Shown here: positions 12,513-26,104 of the stretch, piece after piece
Numbering within the stretch: position 1 is the stretch's first letter
Layout: the number at the start of each line of letters is the position of its first letter
DNA from: Sclerodactyla briareus
Lineage: Eukaryota > Echinodermata > Holothuroidea > Dendrochirotida > Sclerodactylidae
Reading direction: 5' to 3'
DNA: 64,000 nt
Assembly: GCA_026419785.1 (NCBI GenBank)
Contig: JAODTK010005487.1
Span: forward strand, 123,501-187,500
Notes under the pieces: generated by a model
Database searches by the model: none
What the model was told of the DNA's origin: nothing
Seen by the model: only the letters and a program-made list of their open reading frames with translations
Made by a program: the position numbers and the translations under genes

Positions 12513-13289
12513 CTCACAAGTCAAATCTCATATACTAATGGCTAAGAAAAAAGAAACCCAATCGGAATCAGGTGCCATACCGAAGGGTTGTACAACAGTT
12601 ACTTGGAAAACCCAGGCGCTACGTTTTTGGCAATTGCCATTTTCATAAACCCAGTCCAGTAAGTAGTATAGTATGTAGGTTTATTTCCTGGGTGCAATCC
12701 TGCATGGGGCAAAGTTTGGCTAATCTGCTCAACATTTGTGAGCTGTGAGGGAGAGGTTCATAGTTTTGGTCTTCTAGCAAAGATGTTTCAATTTTCATGT
12801 CAACCTATGAACTGGAGGGCATATAGAGGGGATGGGGGTTGAGTGGGGAGAGCAATATGTTTTTATTGAGAACAAATATATAACAACTTGTAACAACTCA
12901 AAGGTAAGGGTGTTGTACAGAGAACATTTAGTGTACATTTTTTAGAAGTCATTCGGATGTAGGTAATTATTCTGGAAGAAGCACTTGCTTGAATACTATA
13001 ATTTTGAGAGCATCACATGTATACAGTCAAGTTGCTAGTTTAAATTGATAAACACAAAAGACACAATCACTGGTTTGCCAAGGCAAATGACAGTAGATTT
13101 GTTTCGATTCAATTTGCTTGGTGTCGTCTGGATATTCACACACTTATGGACTTATGGCGGAGCCTAATGTTTCACCAAAGCGTAGAAGATTTGGCGATCT
13201 GCAAAATAGGGCTATTAGTTTCCGATGCCCATGTGGGCGCTGCTTTCGTGATTGACAGCTTTGTCACATTATCTAATGAGGATAATCTT

Positions 13290-13410
13290 GTTTTTGCTGG
13301 ATTCGTCAAAGAAACCCTGCAGACGATATGCTAGAGTAGGAGTGGGAATAGCCCCCTCCTACTGTTTAGGAGTGGCTCTTTCATATCGTCTGCTTCAGCA
13401 GGCTAACAAC
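13290..13410. repeat. Hairpin-forming repeat, copy 2
   Basis: GCAGACGATATG and CATATCGTCTGC are 12-bp perfect inverted repeats enclosing AGGAGTGG...CCCCCTCCTACTG...GGAGTGG. The element ends with GCTTCAGCAGGCTAA. The small open frame 13146-13334 overlaps its left arm and is not convincing. Confidence 0.5.
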
Positions 13411-14019
13411 AAGTAGGCCTACATGGCTACACAAACCCATGGCGAGCCAGCTACCTAGAAGGAGGAATTGGCTAACAAGGAATCTCCTTCAAAAACTGAA
13501 AGGAATTCCCAAACACAGGAAACCATGCAGGGCAAGCAGGGATATTTTCAGTTAATTAAAAGTAATCAGTTGATAAACATTTGATATGTAGGCTATAACT
13601 CACAGGCTATGAAATGACAGTAGTGCGTAGCCAATGTCCCCAGATTTATGGCGTAGAGTAAAGTGGATGATTTTATCAACTCGCTATCTTGATATTAATG
13701 ACTGGAAAGCCAGAAGGCTCAGTGATTTGCTAATAACCTAATATATAATTGCTAATAACCTATGACCCAGATACGAAGAACAAATGGATAATGGGCTGAT
13801 ATAACATCAAATTCAGTCGATGGACACGCGTTATGGACTTAGCGTGTCCACACGGTTTTGAGACTTTACCTTGTGCAATGAATGAACAAATTAATAACAA
13901 ATCAAAGCTTCAATATGGAAATTTCCATTAGGTAGTATTTTGGCTTGAAACATCGAGGAAAATTTCTTAGTTTCCTTAGAGGGAATAAGGAGAAAGGTTG
14001 TCTGCCCAGGTACCGGTAC

Positions 14020-15124
14020 CAGGGGTTGGTTGATTTAAATCTCGTTGATTTAATTCAGTGAATTTAAATAATTGACGATTTAAATCCCTTCCCCTAACTA
14101 TTCAATAATCAATAGATGCATAAGAATAGGTTATCACGCTTCCAAATCCCATGTTTATCATATTTTTCGGCTGGAATTTTTCAATGCTTTTATGATGGGG
14201 AATGTCTATGCTCTCTCTCACTTTATGCCTGGTGCCTTTCATAAAGTATAGTATTATGATAGAACAGGGAAATGTATAGCCATATCGTACGTACCAAAAA
14301 GGGCCTAATATGAATGAAATTATATGAGCTGACTTGATATCTATGGATCCAACACAATGATGATTCACAACTATTTGGGTGCCGGGTGCCTGTTTACCTA
14401 CATTAGAGTCACTTTCTGACTTTCGACAACATTAGGTCAGGTTGTGACTACAAATTTAGTGTGTTCAATTTTTGCACTAGCATTCGGGCCATGAAGCAAA
14501 TTCAACAACCAGATAAACTTTTGCAAGAATATCAGGAAATAATGAAAGAATACCAGTAACAGCAAGTTAAGCCTCAGTGAACTTACTGATGGGATGGCAG
14601 GGTTAATGCATATTCCCGCTACCATAAATTTTCATTGTGATCTGATGAATATCTTGTTGGGTAGAGATGGTGACAATTAGTGTAGTGACATTCGATATCA
14701 CACAACTGTTTTCTGGTGGGTGTAGTCTTGATTTCCAACAAAATACTCAAATTCTAAGTTCAATCCAGGACCCAATGGGGTAGAATCCAGGTTGAATACC
14801 AACCAAGACCACCAATTAAGAGCTGTAGGCCTGCATTGTCTGGGACAGGATGGGATACTTGTTGGACACTGCATGGTCTAATGTGGCATTGTCAGACGAT
14901 GCAATGTGTATGTTTGCTGAAAATATCAAGGTCAAGCCCAGTGACTTCTTCATGATACCGAGATTAGAAGGGCAGTACTACTGGTTATGCCAGTGTGTAT
15001 GGGCGTTTTTATAAAGGTTTAGGCAACATTTGAGGCCAAGTGGACTGTGGATTTGAAAAAATTTAAAAAATTGATTAAATCATAATCAAATCCGATTGTT
15101 AAAAAAAATCAAAATCACAACCTG
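14020..15124. mobile_element. Possible hAT-like non-autonomous element
   Basis: The left end CAGGGGTTGGTTGATTTAAA and the reverse complement of the right end, CAGGTTGTGATTTTGATTTT, resemble each other and the CAGGG...GATTTAAATC ends of many hAT derivatives. Subterminal GATTTAAATC-type repeats occur on both sides. The flanking 8 bases (ACCGGTAC / ACGGTAAT) are only partly alike, so the target duplication is doubtful. No transposase is visible inside. Confidence 0.35.
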
Positions 15125-15591
15125 ACGGTAATATCAGAGAGACATGAACCTTTGTTGGTAATTGAAGGAACATAGTATTTATTATTGTGTGGTGATGGTG
15201 ATAATCTAGTATAGGGAGGTGTAAAGAGCCTCGAACGAGAGTCAGCTGAAGGTATCAGTATTTCCTATAATTCAGCTATTGGTCAGTATGACAGCCTTTA
15301 CGGGAGGGGGATATATGCTGGTACTAACTAAGATTAGGGGAGACATTGGACGACCCCACTATAAGAAACTAGCCAAATACCTTCAGGAAGTGAAGCAGAT
15401 CACAGAATGTGAGGGTGGGGGGCTGTATAAAGTACTGAATGTGAACATCGCCAATTTATTGTGATGAGTTACACTTCATAATACTGTGCTTGTTCTAAAT
15501 ATGCATAGGGCACGCGCAAGGAAGGAATTCAAAATATCTGGTTCTTCATTAGTATATATATATATATATTATATATTAATATATATATATA

Positions 15592-15970
15592 GCGACTCTC
15601 CAGGTGGGAGACTGGCGTTCAAAGCAACTGGAAAGAATATACCCCTGATCATTACTGACTTGTCACGCCTGTTCCATACGGCACGCACCTCTGCTGGTTC
15701 TTTCCTGACTGCCTATTCCGTACATAAACTTATTGGGTCCCTGGGGGACTTCACATATGTCATGAGCAGCCAATGGCACTGGAACTCGTCACAAAGTCAC
15801 ACCACTAAGGTATCCCACTTCAAAAGTGGGTGGCGCCTGGGACGCATCAGGATGACCATGCCTTGTCTAACAGCACTGCACGTGCAAAGTCATCAGGCTT
15901 CAATGAGCTCCAAACTCGCAACCCATGGTTTTGAGTCTGGAGCTCCACACCCCTGAGCTAATCTGCCTCA
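15592..15970 (-). mobile_element. tRNA-derived SINE, family A, copy 2, with (TA)n tail
   Basis: This is the same family as 8665-9040. The head reads AGATTAGCTCAGGGGTGTGG on the minus strand with a B-box-like TTGCGAGTTTGGAGC. Its 3' end joins a (TA)n tract at 15551-15591, as expected for a SINE with a microsatellite tail. The 156-codon plus-strand open frame over it is a chance antisense frame. Confidence 0.65.
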
Positions 15971-18749
15971 AAAAAAGGCGCATAATAAATAACACCACAC
16001 ATTTCTCACAAGTACAGTAAGGCTAATGTTGAAAGTTGAGTCATAATCACAAACTTATTCAACAATGTTCAGCATGCAATTTTCAACTGAATAACGACGC
16101 TGTATAACTCGTACGAGTGATATTTTTATGTTGCAATGAATATTGCCGAATAGGTGCCGATTAAAACCAAAGCTGAATTGAAAAAATGGTAAATAGCCTA
16201 ATGTTGTTTATTTCTGATCATGCTATTTGTGCTTGCACAGTTGTTCTTCAACCCTTGGAAATAATTGTTGGCAGATGACGTTGTAAGGGGGCAGTATCAG
16301 AATAAGAAATGTCTCTCAGCTGGATGGCAAGCTAATTATGTATTCATGGGCTTCCTTCTCTCTCAATGGAACGATAGCAAGTTTACGATAATATGAATGA
16401 GTGATATTGATGAGTCACACGGGGCTCCAGTGATGTAAGGTGCACAGATTAGCAAAAACGGAGTGTTCAAGACACAGTTGGTGACGGAAGGCAGTATCAA
16501 GGGTCTGCACGCTCTGAATTACAGTATCACTGACAGAAAAGACAGCCAAAGATGTTAGAGCACTCGTAACATGCAACTCTCCCTCTCTCACAATCACACC
16601 AACTATACCTGTTACCGGGTAAATTGAGATAAACCTGCACCGAAACCGGAGACACTTGTTTTTTTAACCGATGGAGTGGGGATATCAGACTAGAGCATAC
16701 CATACCGGGGTACACCTAATGCTAGAGCACATTTTTAAGGTGAGTTTTGGTCATGCATAGGTTTTAGTAGCAGTGACATTCCCCATTTCCGACCCACCAG
16801 GATGATATTTAATTATTGAATTGGGGACTGAGAAAACAGGTATTATTCCCAGTTTGCGGCGTATCCCAAATTCACGGGTTGTGTGCCATCGATTGTCCTC
16901 GATGTATGGCCATTACACAAATACACACACACATACTGGGAATGTCATGCTAATTCATGAGATTGTTTCAAGGGAAAATGTTGACGTTCAAAGTCATATC
17001 ATCACATAGGTCAGGAAGTATATATTCCAAAGAAATTGAGATTTCATATTCAGCTGAAAACTTACAAAAATGCCCACCATAGGACTACGAGAAAACTTTC
17101 AGTTGAGGTGAGCCCAAAAATGTGGCGAGTCTGGACATAACAACAATAAATTAATGGAAACGTCAGTATGCACCAGTAGCAAAGCTCAAAATTTACAATC
17201 AGCGAAACGGTAGGAAGAGACCAAAAGGCATAAAGGTGAGAGGAGTGGTAACACATGTACACACATGATGTACCGTGTGCACCTATAATGTACTTCACCG
17301 CCGGGCTCAAAGGCATTAGAAAACTAAAAAGTCCCACATAGAAATCGTGCAAGGGCAGAAACATTTTGCCAATCCAAATATTTGTCAGTTTATGCAAGTG
17401 TAATTTCCAACCCGTCCCCCTCCCCTTTATGAGGTATGCATTGTCCTTCACAAAAACCCTCGCTATGAATATTTAAGGGAAGCAATGATCCAAACACGTT
17501 TGTCCAATGCTATTCATAACATACAACAGTTGTACTTCCGATACACACATGTTGACGTAATTTGTGTGACCTCATCTGAATTGGGCTTGCACAGGGTTGC
17601 GTAGGGTCATGTGTGAAATCAAATGGCTGCATAAATATTGAACGCCAAGGGCACCAAAACCGAGCCGTTTTATGCTGAACTCCCGCCATTTAATAATAAT
17701 CCACTCCCTGCTGCCACGGAGAGAGAAGGATGATGTGGAATGTTTTTCATTTTGTTGCACACTGGGTTTTCAATCAATAGCCAACATTCGCTACACTCGA
17801 TTGCACGAAAAGAGGAAATTTATAGTATCCAAGGCAAGCTGCTTTTCATGGCTCATATGCCATATGAGTTGTTACGTCCAAGGAATTTAGGATTGTCTTT
17901 TTTTTCCGGCAGTGGCCCACACAACAATCCTGGAAATGCATCCGCCATCTTTTGATCGTGAGTGTACAGAGTGGAGCCAGGCTGATGCAACATGGTGTGA
18001 GCTTATAACTAATAAAAAATTCCAAACTCTGGGTGAAACCTTTCCTCTGCATAGAACAGAGTAGATTACACAGCCTAACCTGAGGAGACATGTCTTCTGG
18101 CACCAAGGACGATGGTGGCTTTGCATAGTCATCATGACCAAAACAACTGCCATTCAATATGGTATATGATGTAGTCGAGTATGGTATGATCACTATGATG
18201 TGTCAAACTTATCAATGAGATGTCTGTGGTATGTTTTTCGTTAATCATAACGTCATGCAAATGGCCCCATCTTCGTTTGCCGGTGGTGACAACCTTACTA
18301 CACCACTTTTGGCCAACCGTACAGCAGTGGGAGGCTTTAATACAAATTCCAAAATGCGATCTCCTCTAACAAATTGTGCCTTTGATTTGCATGCATCCCT
18401 AACCATCTTGTCATGTTTACAAAGTTTTTAAACTTACACCTCTGTTGACCTCCTTTTTCCGGACCCTAACGCAATAAGGAACATCTGGGAGGGTGGTAAT
18501 ATTAGTAACCTATTCACCCAGTCTGTTACACACACATATAACATGACTAGATAACGACAAAACAACCTCAACCCAATGATAATTCGATCCATTTTCAATT
18601 GTGTTCATTTCAATATTTTTTATATCTTTGATTCTTTGTAATCTTTTCCTTCTTCCTTTTATATACTGTTTCATTCGCATTCAAAGGTATTCTACCTTTT
18701 CTGAATTTGTAAAAGCCGCCTAGTATGTATATCCTGTATATTAAGAACT

Positions 18750-18781
18750 TGTTTATTATTATTATTATTATACTATTATTA
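18750..18781 (+). repeat. (ATT)n microsatellite, possible retroposon tail
   Basis: TTTATTATTATTATTATTATACTATTATTAA follows a T-rich and a GCCGCC-containing stretch that could be the 3' end of an old retroposon; no head was recognised. Confidence 0.5.
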
Positions 18782-20719
18782 ACCCTACAACCCTCCCTTT
18801 GCTCTTCAATGAGACCAATTTATTGTTGACCTAATGAAGCTCTCTTGGCTGAAGACACAGTGCCTAATGCCACTCAAGTGTAATGATACATGGTCCTGCC
18901 CAGGTGAAGAGGCGCCAGATCAAACAGCTTTGGTGGAATCAATATTCAACAAAATGATAACAATCAGCAAAGGTCTACTACGCATAATAATACAATCAGT
19001 TCAAAGGGAAAAGAGATAAATAAGTTCAATCCTTAAACAAAGCACTGCATAACCAAATATGTTTGGAATGTCACCATGCATATGGCAGGTACTTAAATAT
19101 CATGAAAGTTGGTATATAGAATACATAATGAATTATTGCACTTTCTGAAACCTTGGTTCAGTGAGATTGCTTTTCTTGGCACTAGCAAACCCCACATCCC
19201 AAAATGTGGAGCTATTATTGAATGATGATGCTCAGGTCTGTTTCAAGAAATTTTATTTCAAAGAAATTGAGGAGCTTGACATCACAAATTGTGCCTGATT
19301 ATTAAACAGGGAGACAGATAAGATGAAGTGTACATGACAATAAATGAGATAGGTAACCTTTTTCAACATGAGTAGGGTCTGGGGTCATGAGGGCTTAGGG
19401 GTTGCGTCTCTGTTACGATGGAGTAAATATAGGCCTTAACGCAGAAAGCTGGATACTGGTCTGCATCGAGATTATCCCTATAAATGGTCGAAATTGTGCG
19501 TTGACACTCAACTGCCAAATTTCAAAACTTTCTCAAAAAGTTCTGATTCAGCGCAACTCAGGTTGGTTTTGGCGGACGAATGAGCTTCAAAACTCGACAT
19601 CCAACAAGTTTTTGTTCAAATGTGACAAAGTTTCAAAGAATTCATAAATATTGAAATTGGAACGCAATGATGACCCAGAAATAAACCTCACTTTCTGCCA
19701 CGGGACCAGCATTGTAGTCTACACCTAAACAACTTCTGTCAAAATTGACCAAACTGAAACAAAAATTGCAAGAAATATGCGAATCAACAGCCTACAGGTC
19801 TCGTTGAGTGACGAGCGAGGCCTACTTTCAAACACCTCTCAGATTTTTTTATGACAGAAATGACACGGCCAAGTTTTGGTTCAAATCGGAACAAGGCGTG
19901 ACGAGTTATTGCTAATGGCAATGTTTTAGCGGGGTGGCTACAACCCCAAACCACGACTTCCCAGAAAACCCGATTTCCTGCAGGGATATAAATATATGTG
20001 CTAAAGCAAAAAAGAACTCCAGCAATGACTGTTCATGTTGATTATATCTTCAAAATGACTATAACAACTTCATGAATATCGATTCCGTCATGCCTTAATG
20101 AGTTTCCTTGAAGCTGCTAGATTACTCTGATTCATTCTGCATAAGAGCTCGCGTCTTAATGTGTAATATCAGTTAATTATAACAGAATGCAGGCATCCAT
20201 GTGAGCACATGTGTTGCAGTTGTTTGCGCCAGATAAGAGATACCCATTGGAGTGAAAGGATGTTGAACTTGGCTACCAACTAATTCATGTACTACAGTTA
20301 GTGGTGGTGGTACGTGTATCACACGATTTGAATCAACTTCCCATAGTAAGTTTCGACTTGACTCACAATTCCTTAAAGGGCTACTCACTGCATGAAAAGC
20401 ATGGAAACTTGTACTCAGTTTATATTGGCCATTGTGCACAGTTTGTAAAGTAGTGACTTGTCTTGTGTTCATGCATATAGTACTTGGATGAAGGGGATTA
20501 TATAAGGTGTACTGTACAAGACCTAACAGGCAGTCCCGATATAATAGACCCCCGAACCCCAGGCCCCCTGAAACAGTGCCGACCCCCTTAATAGCGTAGC
20601 AGGCCGAACTGAACGCAGCATGCTCATCACAGCAATGATGTTTGCCGCATTTCACAAGGAGCCATTGATACAAACATTAGTGTGTCCTAGACAGTGCTGA
20701 GCGGTGGCCCTGCCAAGAG

Positions 20720-21180
20720 TCTTGTGGGAAAGTGACTTAAAATTGCCTAATTATGCAAATTAGGCAATTACCAAGTTTCATGAGAATCTGGCTACTATTG
20801 ACCCTGAATCTTTGTTAGGAAGTTTTGGGACTGAAGGAGGCCCATTTCACCAAGTTTCGTGAAAATCTGAAACAACTATGAATTCGCATAAAACGATGCA
20901 AATTACCATATTTCACGCTGAAAATCTCAATCAGTACATCTAACTTATATCCCGCCATATATGTGCCAAACAAGTCACCATAGCACCCACTGGGTCATCA
21001 GTAATCTGCTAAACGAGCCTAAACAATAAATTACTTATAAGATAGGCTAATTACCTTGCGTTCGTAGTGACTTTGTGCCAAAAATCTAATCAGCGCGTTT
21101 CACCCAACCCCGAATTATTGACCCGAAACTTTTTGTCACAGTGCACTACCGTTCAAAGATTATCATGCTTACGAGAATGT
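20720..21180 (+). repeat. Dispersed repeat, copy 1, with a near-perfect palindrome
   Basis: It shares ATGTGCCAAACAAGTCACCATAGCA, AATCTGCTAAACGAGCCTAAACAAT and ATAGGCTAATTACC with the longer copy at 38640-39640, and repeats a CCAAGTTTCATGAGAATCTG motif internally. At 20741-20769, AATTGCCTAATT and AATTAGGCAATT form a 12-bp inverted repeat around ATGCA. Confidence 0.55.
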
Positions 21181-23779
21181 GTTGACACACCCCCACACAC
21201 ACGCCCACACACACACCTAAAACACAATAGGGACATAAGTCTCTCCTGAATTCCATTCAGCGAGACAAAAAACAGTCGATTTACACTATCCCATACTACC
21301 CATGTTGGTGGTTCAGATCTGACTAACAAGCAGTTCATGATGAATAAAGAATGGGGTCATAATGTTGTGGAGATCTCTGCAAAAGAAAAGACAGGAAATG
21401 CCTATTTAAAACACGAATGGAGCTAATAGCCTCAATAAGAATAACCTGTTGTTTCAACCAATCTTTTTACCTCCCACGTCAAGATTGATGGCAGAGAATA
21501 AGAATAAACTCAACACTGTGCAATTGTGTGAAAATTAGGTTTTTGAGAACCTTGCTAAACCTGTATTAGTCACATTATTTAATAGGAGGAGGATGTCTTT
21601 CCCTTACATGAGAAGCATGTTATAGGAAAGTCAGATATTGTGGGCATACTGAAATTTGAAATAGTATACAGAGTGGCTGGAATGTTTCCAGTCAATTTTG
21701 TTATCATTACAAGGGACAGTTGTCTGGTCTCGTGGGAGACAGTGGTCTACCAGAGATTTGTCTGGAAGGGTTTTTAGGTGGGAGTCTAGGACCCTCTCTA
21801 TTGGCAAATATGATTATTGATTTATGGGACCCCACGGACACTGCGGTTGCAAAATTTGATGAAACAGCTAGAAATAAACTTCTACTGAATAGTAAAGAAG
21901 TGTGGTTACTGTGTTAAAAATTGATCCGATCACATGGATCAAGGGAGGGGGGGGGGGTTAACTACGGACAAACATTCAGCAATCTGTGAAGGCACGCAGT
22001 AGTCAAGCTCATTCAATCGCGTAATAGTTCTTTCTGGGACAATTCCGCTATAATTAGAAAACCCCCCACCCCACTCTCATTTAACGTCCAGATTTGGAAA
22101 GGTGTCCCAATGCTGACATTATGGCCAGATTAAGAAGTTAGATGTTGCAGATTGTCTCTAATAAAACACCTTTCCCTCACCTCTCTGGTTTAAAGACAGG
22201 CATCTAACAGGAAAAGAGGTTTTATTATCTATCGACTCTGACTGTGCCAAGAAAAGAAAGGCACCATCTATTCAAGGCGATTCTTTTTAACCTCTCAATG
22301 TGAAGTTGCCTTGGATGGTACAGAGACTCCACCTCTGTTTTTTGAGCTGCTACCCAACATAGCCCAGTTCAGAACAACTGGCCCCTTAATAAGATAAGGT
22401 CAGTAGTCACCCAGGAATGCCTGTTCGGTATTATATTGTCATCTATTAGTGCTATCCTGTTATACACTTCACGAGACACGCATTTGTATGGGATGTACTT
22501 GATTAATTTATTTTTTTTCTTTGCCTAAGTTGCTGCCCGGTAATCCAACACTGTTTTCAAAACCTACTGTGACTATTGCTTCTTTGGAAACAAGCTCCAG
22601 AAGATTTTCAGATTGTGTTTCCTTCCTAAAAGATGCAAAGTATGTTTTTTGCCTCCTCTTTGATGAGGAAATTCCCCCCCCCCCCTCCTAAGAGCAGAAG
22701 AAGAACATTCACTCCTATGAAATCAGAAATGCATGAGAAAGATGGGAGGGATTCAGAGAGTCTTAATCCAGCAAAAAAACCTGGAGGAAAATAAATTCGA
22801 AACGATTCATTGTGAACTAATTATTTTGACAGGATCAGACACCAAAATAATACCATGGATAACGACAGCCTGAATTTGTACTCCCACATCCTAGCATTGA
22901 AAATAGGGGGAAAGAGGGCATTAAAAGCTGGGCATTGGCAGTTTGCAATCACCAGACCCAGCTGCAGTTTAGCACAGTAGACTATAAAATGACCCTTGCC
23001 CTATCGGGCAAGAGCAAGCAAGACACCACACCCACTCGCATACAAAGTTTTCTGTTTGATGTTTTTCCAAGGTGAACTCCCTGTTTACATTCAACAGCAC
23101 ATTGTATGATAGACGGCTATGTCGGGACACGGGCTTGCTATTTATGTGAAAAGGCCTCCTGCGAAAATAGCCAGAACTCCAGACGGACCTCATTGGTCCA
23201 CACAAACTGGGCTGCACCAGGGGGAAATTGAGATATTAAAATATGAGTGGAATGGGAATATTCTGTACCATCTATGGAGCTGACAGGCACCCCATGGGGT
23301 CATCATGGCGTGACGGACAACTATCACACATGCATCTTTGTAAGTTGTAATGAGACTGCTGGAATCTACTTGACTACTACATACGGGGTGAGTATATACC
23401 GCAACACTGTAAGTGTTTGTTTGGGGATTATCCCCTATGGTGTTGGCCGTGTGCCCGGCAGTCTGACCGCCGCCGCGCCGGGAAAACTTTAGGCGTAGCG
23501 CTCTCTTCTTTAAAACACTTTATCCGAATTGACCAATTGGTACACATGTCCTGTATGAGTATTCTCAAATAAGTTCGAAAATGGGCTATATGTAGATGTG
23601 TTGCCCTATATTGGCTTGCAGGTTTCCGCCAAAATTTTTAAGTTTGTCCCGATTTTACACGAAACGTGGTGGTTGTGGGGGGGTAGTTGATGGAGCCGAA
23701 AAACATGGCTGACCAATTTCAGGTCATCCGAGGCAAGTTTGCATTTCTTGGCCAGTAGCCCAATTGTTATAGCATAATG

Positions 23780-24290
23780 TATGTGAATTTCCAACTTGAT
23801 TGGATTTTCATGAAACTTGGTGAATAGGGCAACTATCAGGCCGTGAATTTTCCCAATGTGGCGAGGTCACTGGAGGTCATCTTGCATGACTAATTGCATA
23901 TTTGGCCAATTCGGCAATTAGTCCATTTATAAACTTTTGTTGGATTCTCAGCGCAACTTTGTGAGTGGGACCGTCTAACAGTCCCTAAATGTTTGGAATA
24001 GCGTTGATCACTGAAGGTCATTATGTGTAGTTTAATTACTATTCGTTAGCATCATTAGAAATAATTAATGCATTATTTTCTCACCTTTTAAGGATTTTTT
24101 GCCACCTTTGTTAATAGGACCTACTACCAGTCCTATAAATTTATTACATAGCATTCAAGATCACGAGGGTAATTTGTGGGACTAATTTGCATATTATTTG
24201 TTCTTATGGTCAAAATGAATGATTTAATTACTTTTTTCGCAATAACATTGAAATGTTCATTGGAATGCAATCGGCTTCTATGATTGATGC
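23780..24290 (+). repeat. About 155-bp subrepeats, three copies
   Basis: Three stretches share an ordered pattern: an aACTTnGTnAATAGGnCC start, an nnCAGTCCnnnAAnTT middle and a GAnCACnnnnGGTCATnnTGTG...TAATT end (about 23810, 23955 and 24105). They form part of a longer repeat continuing into the tandem duplication at 24345-25270. Confidence 0.4.
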
Positions 24291-24344
24291 ATCACATGGA
24301 AGGTAAAAATTTTCATAGAACACCCTCGCCATTCCATTGAAGGT

Positions 24345-25270
24345 CATTAAGGTCCTTAGGGGTCAAAAACTGATTTTAAAATACTTTTTCGGCAATAGCA
24401 CTGGCGGGTTCATCATAATTCAAACTGCTCCTATGAGTGGATGTATACTGGAGATAACAATCTCCATAAATCGTCATATCATTAAAGGTCTTCGGGGTCA
24501 CTTTGGTCAAAACTGTTTTTTGCTATAATCGGAGAATTGAATATTCTTGAAGGCTGGTGGTTCCCCATTGTTTGATATCATTGTTTGACCTGCTGTGTGT
24601 GCCTCTGACCTGGGTGACCTCGTCAGGTGGTCAAGTGGTGGTTAAAGGTCGAATTCTTGAATAAATGTGCTTATTTAAGGATTTACGGGGGCAAAAAATA
24701 GAAACTGTTAATTTTGTATAGTGATAGCTTTGTGTGCTTGGAGAGAAACAACTCCCCCCTCGACGGCCACTACTTGGTTAGTTACAAGGGTCAAGTTCAG
24801 TTTATACTTTTTTTGGCAATACATGGACATTTTCATTGGAATGCAATATATTCTAAGTGTATGCATAACATGGAGTGTAACCATTTTCATAAAAACCGCA
24901 ATTTCATTGAGTCATTAAAGGTTCACTTAGGGGTCAAAACTGACTTTTAGTACTTTTTCGGCAATAGCACTGGTGTCATCAGAAAAAAAAGCAAAATGCC
25001 TCTCCCAGGAGTGATTGTATCACTGAGGAGTACCATTTTTATAAAATATCTGTCATATCATTAAAGGTCATCCGAAGTCACTTTAGGGGTCAAAAACTGT
25101 TTTTTGTTATAATCGGAGAATTGATATCTGCGAAGGGGCTGGATGGTTCAATATTGTAATATATTTGTTGACCTGCATGTGTGTGACCTCTGACCTGACT
25201 TTTGACCTCTGTCGGGTGGCCATGTGGTTAAAGGTCGAACTTGAATAACTGTTCTTATTTCAGGACGCAC
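24345..25270 (+). repeat. Tandem duplication of a 570-585 bp unit
   Basis: CTTTTTCGGCAATAGCACTGG occurs at 24384 and 24953, ATAATCGGAGAATTGA at 24525 and 25109, and TGACCTGnnTGTGTGnGCCTCTGACCTG near 24588 and 25170. The second copy is less complete at its start. Its end contains TGACCTCTGACCT, a direct repeat of the TGACCT half-site with one-base spacing. Confidence 0.65.
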
Positions 25271-26104
25271 CTTGTCCGGGTCTGTAGTGGTGCCTCATGA
25301 CCCAGGGGTTACCAAGTGCATTATGGAATGCCCCATTTACTGTACACGTTGTCGCTTCACAAGTATATTAAAGGTCTTCTTTCCACGAATCTGTCCGGTT
25401 CATGCTCACCAAATTTTTGAATAAGAATGCGGGATATATCTGTCTGGGCGGTTTACCCGCCCGACACTTTCTAGTTCTATGGTGACCCTGTTCTTTTCCT
25501 ATCAATCTAGGCAGTGGTTGCCAAGCAGGGTAAATTACCCCCCTTGGATGGTGTAATGAACCCTTCTCTTATGGGGTACTCAATTAGACTGCCTCCAGGA
25601 AGTCTGAATAACACAAGGAGCTGCAGCATAGTTAACCCCCAAAACGACAGGGTAAATTATGATTGTAGAGCGATTGAAAGGTAATGGCCGAACAAAGCCA
25701 GTAAAGGTAGGGAACCACGCGTCCGGGTTAAAATAGTATGAGGTCCTTGATTATATGACGAGTGTAATAGTGGGAGACATCGCACTGAGGAACCAGCATT
25801 ACCTTCCCAGGGACCAACTATATTTGGTACAAAATCATGGGTAACAGAAAGGTACATGCCCTTATACATGCCGTATAACAGTTTCTGGGACACCTGCCCA
25901 CTGTTTGCGGTAGCCATAACCACCTATGGGCGAAATTCCCAGCAAACTATTGCCGTGGCATTTGTCGCTCATCTCAGTGAGCGTTACATGACATCACCAG
26001 TGTGTTGCCATAACTGATAACCCTTTCAGTCCACAGTTTTTCCAGGAATACAGTGGTTTCCATTACCATTACCGAAGCACCATGTGGTTGTTACCAGATG
26101 TTGA

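Noticed and set aside
15486..15956. 156-codon plus-strand open frame
   Set aside because: It is antisense to a SINE and includes a (TA)n tract.
20173..20673. 166-codon minus-strand open frame
   Set aside because: No recognisable domain; sequence is low-complexity intron.
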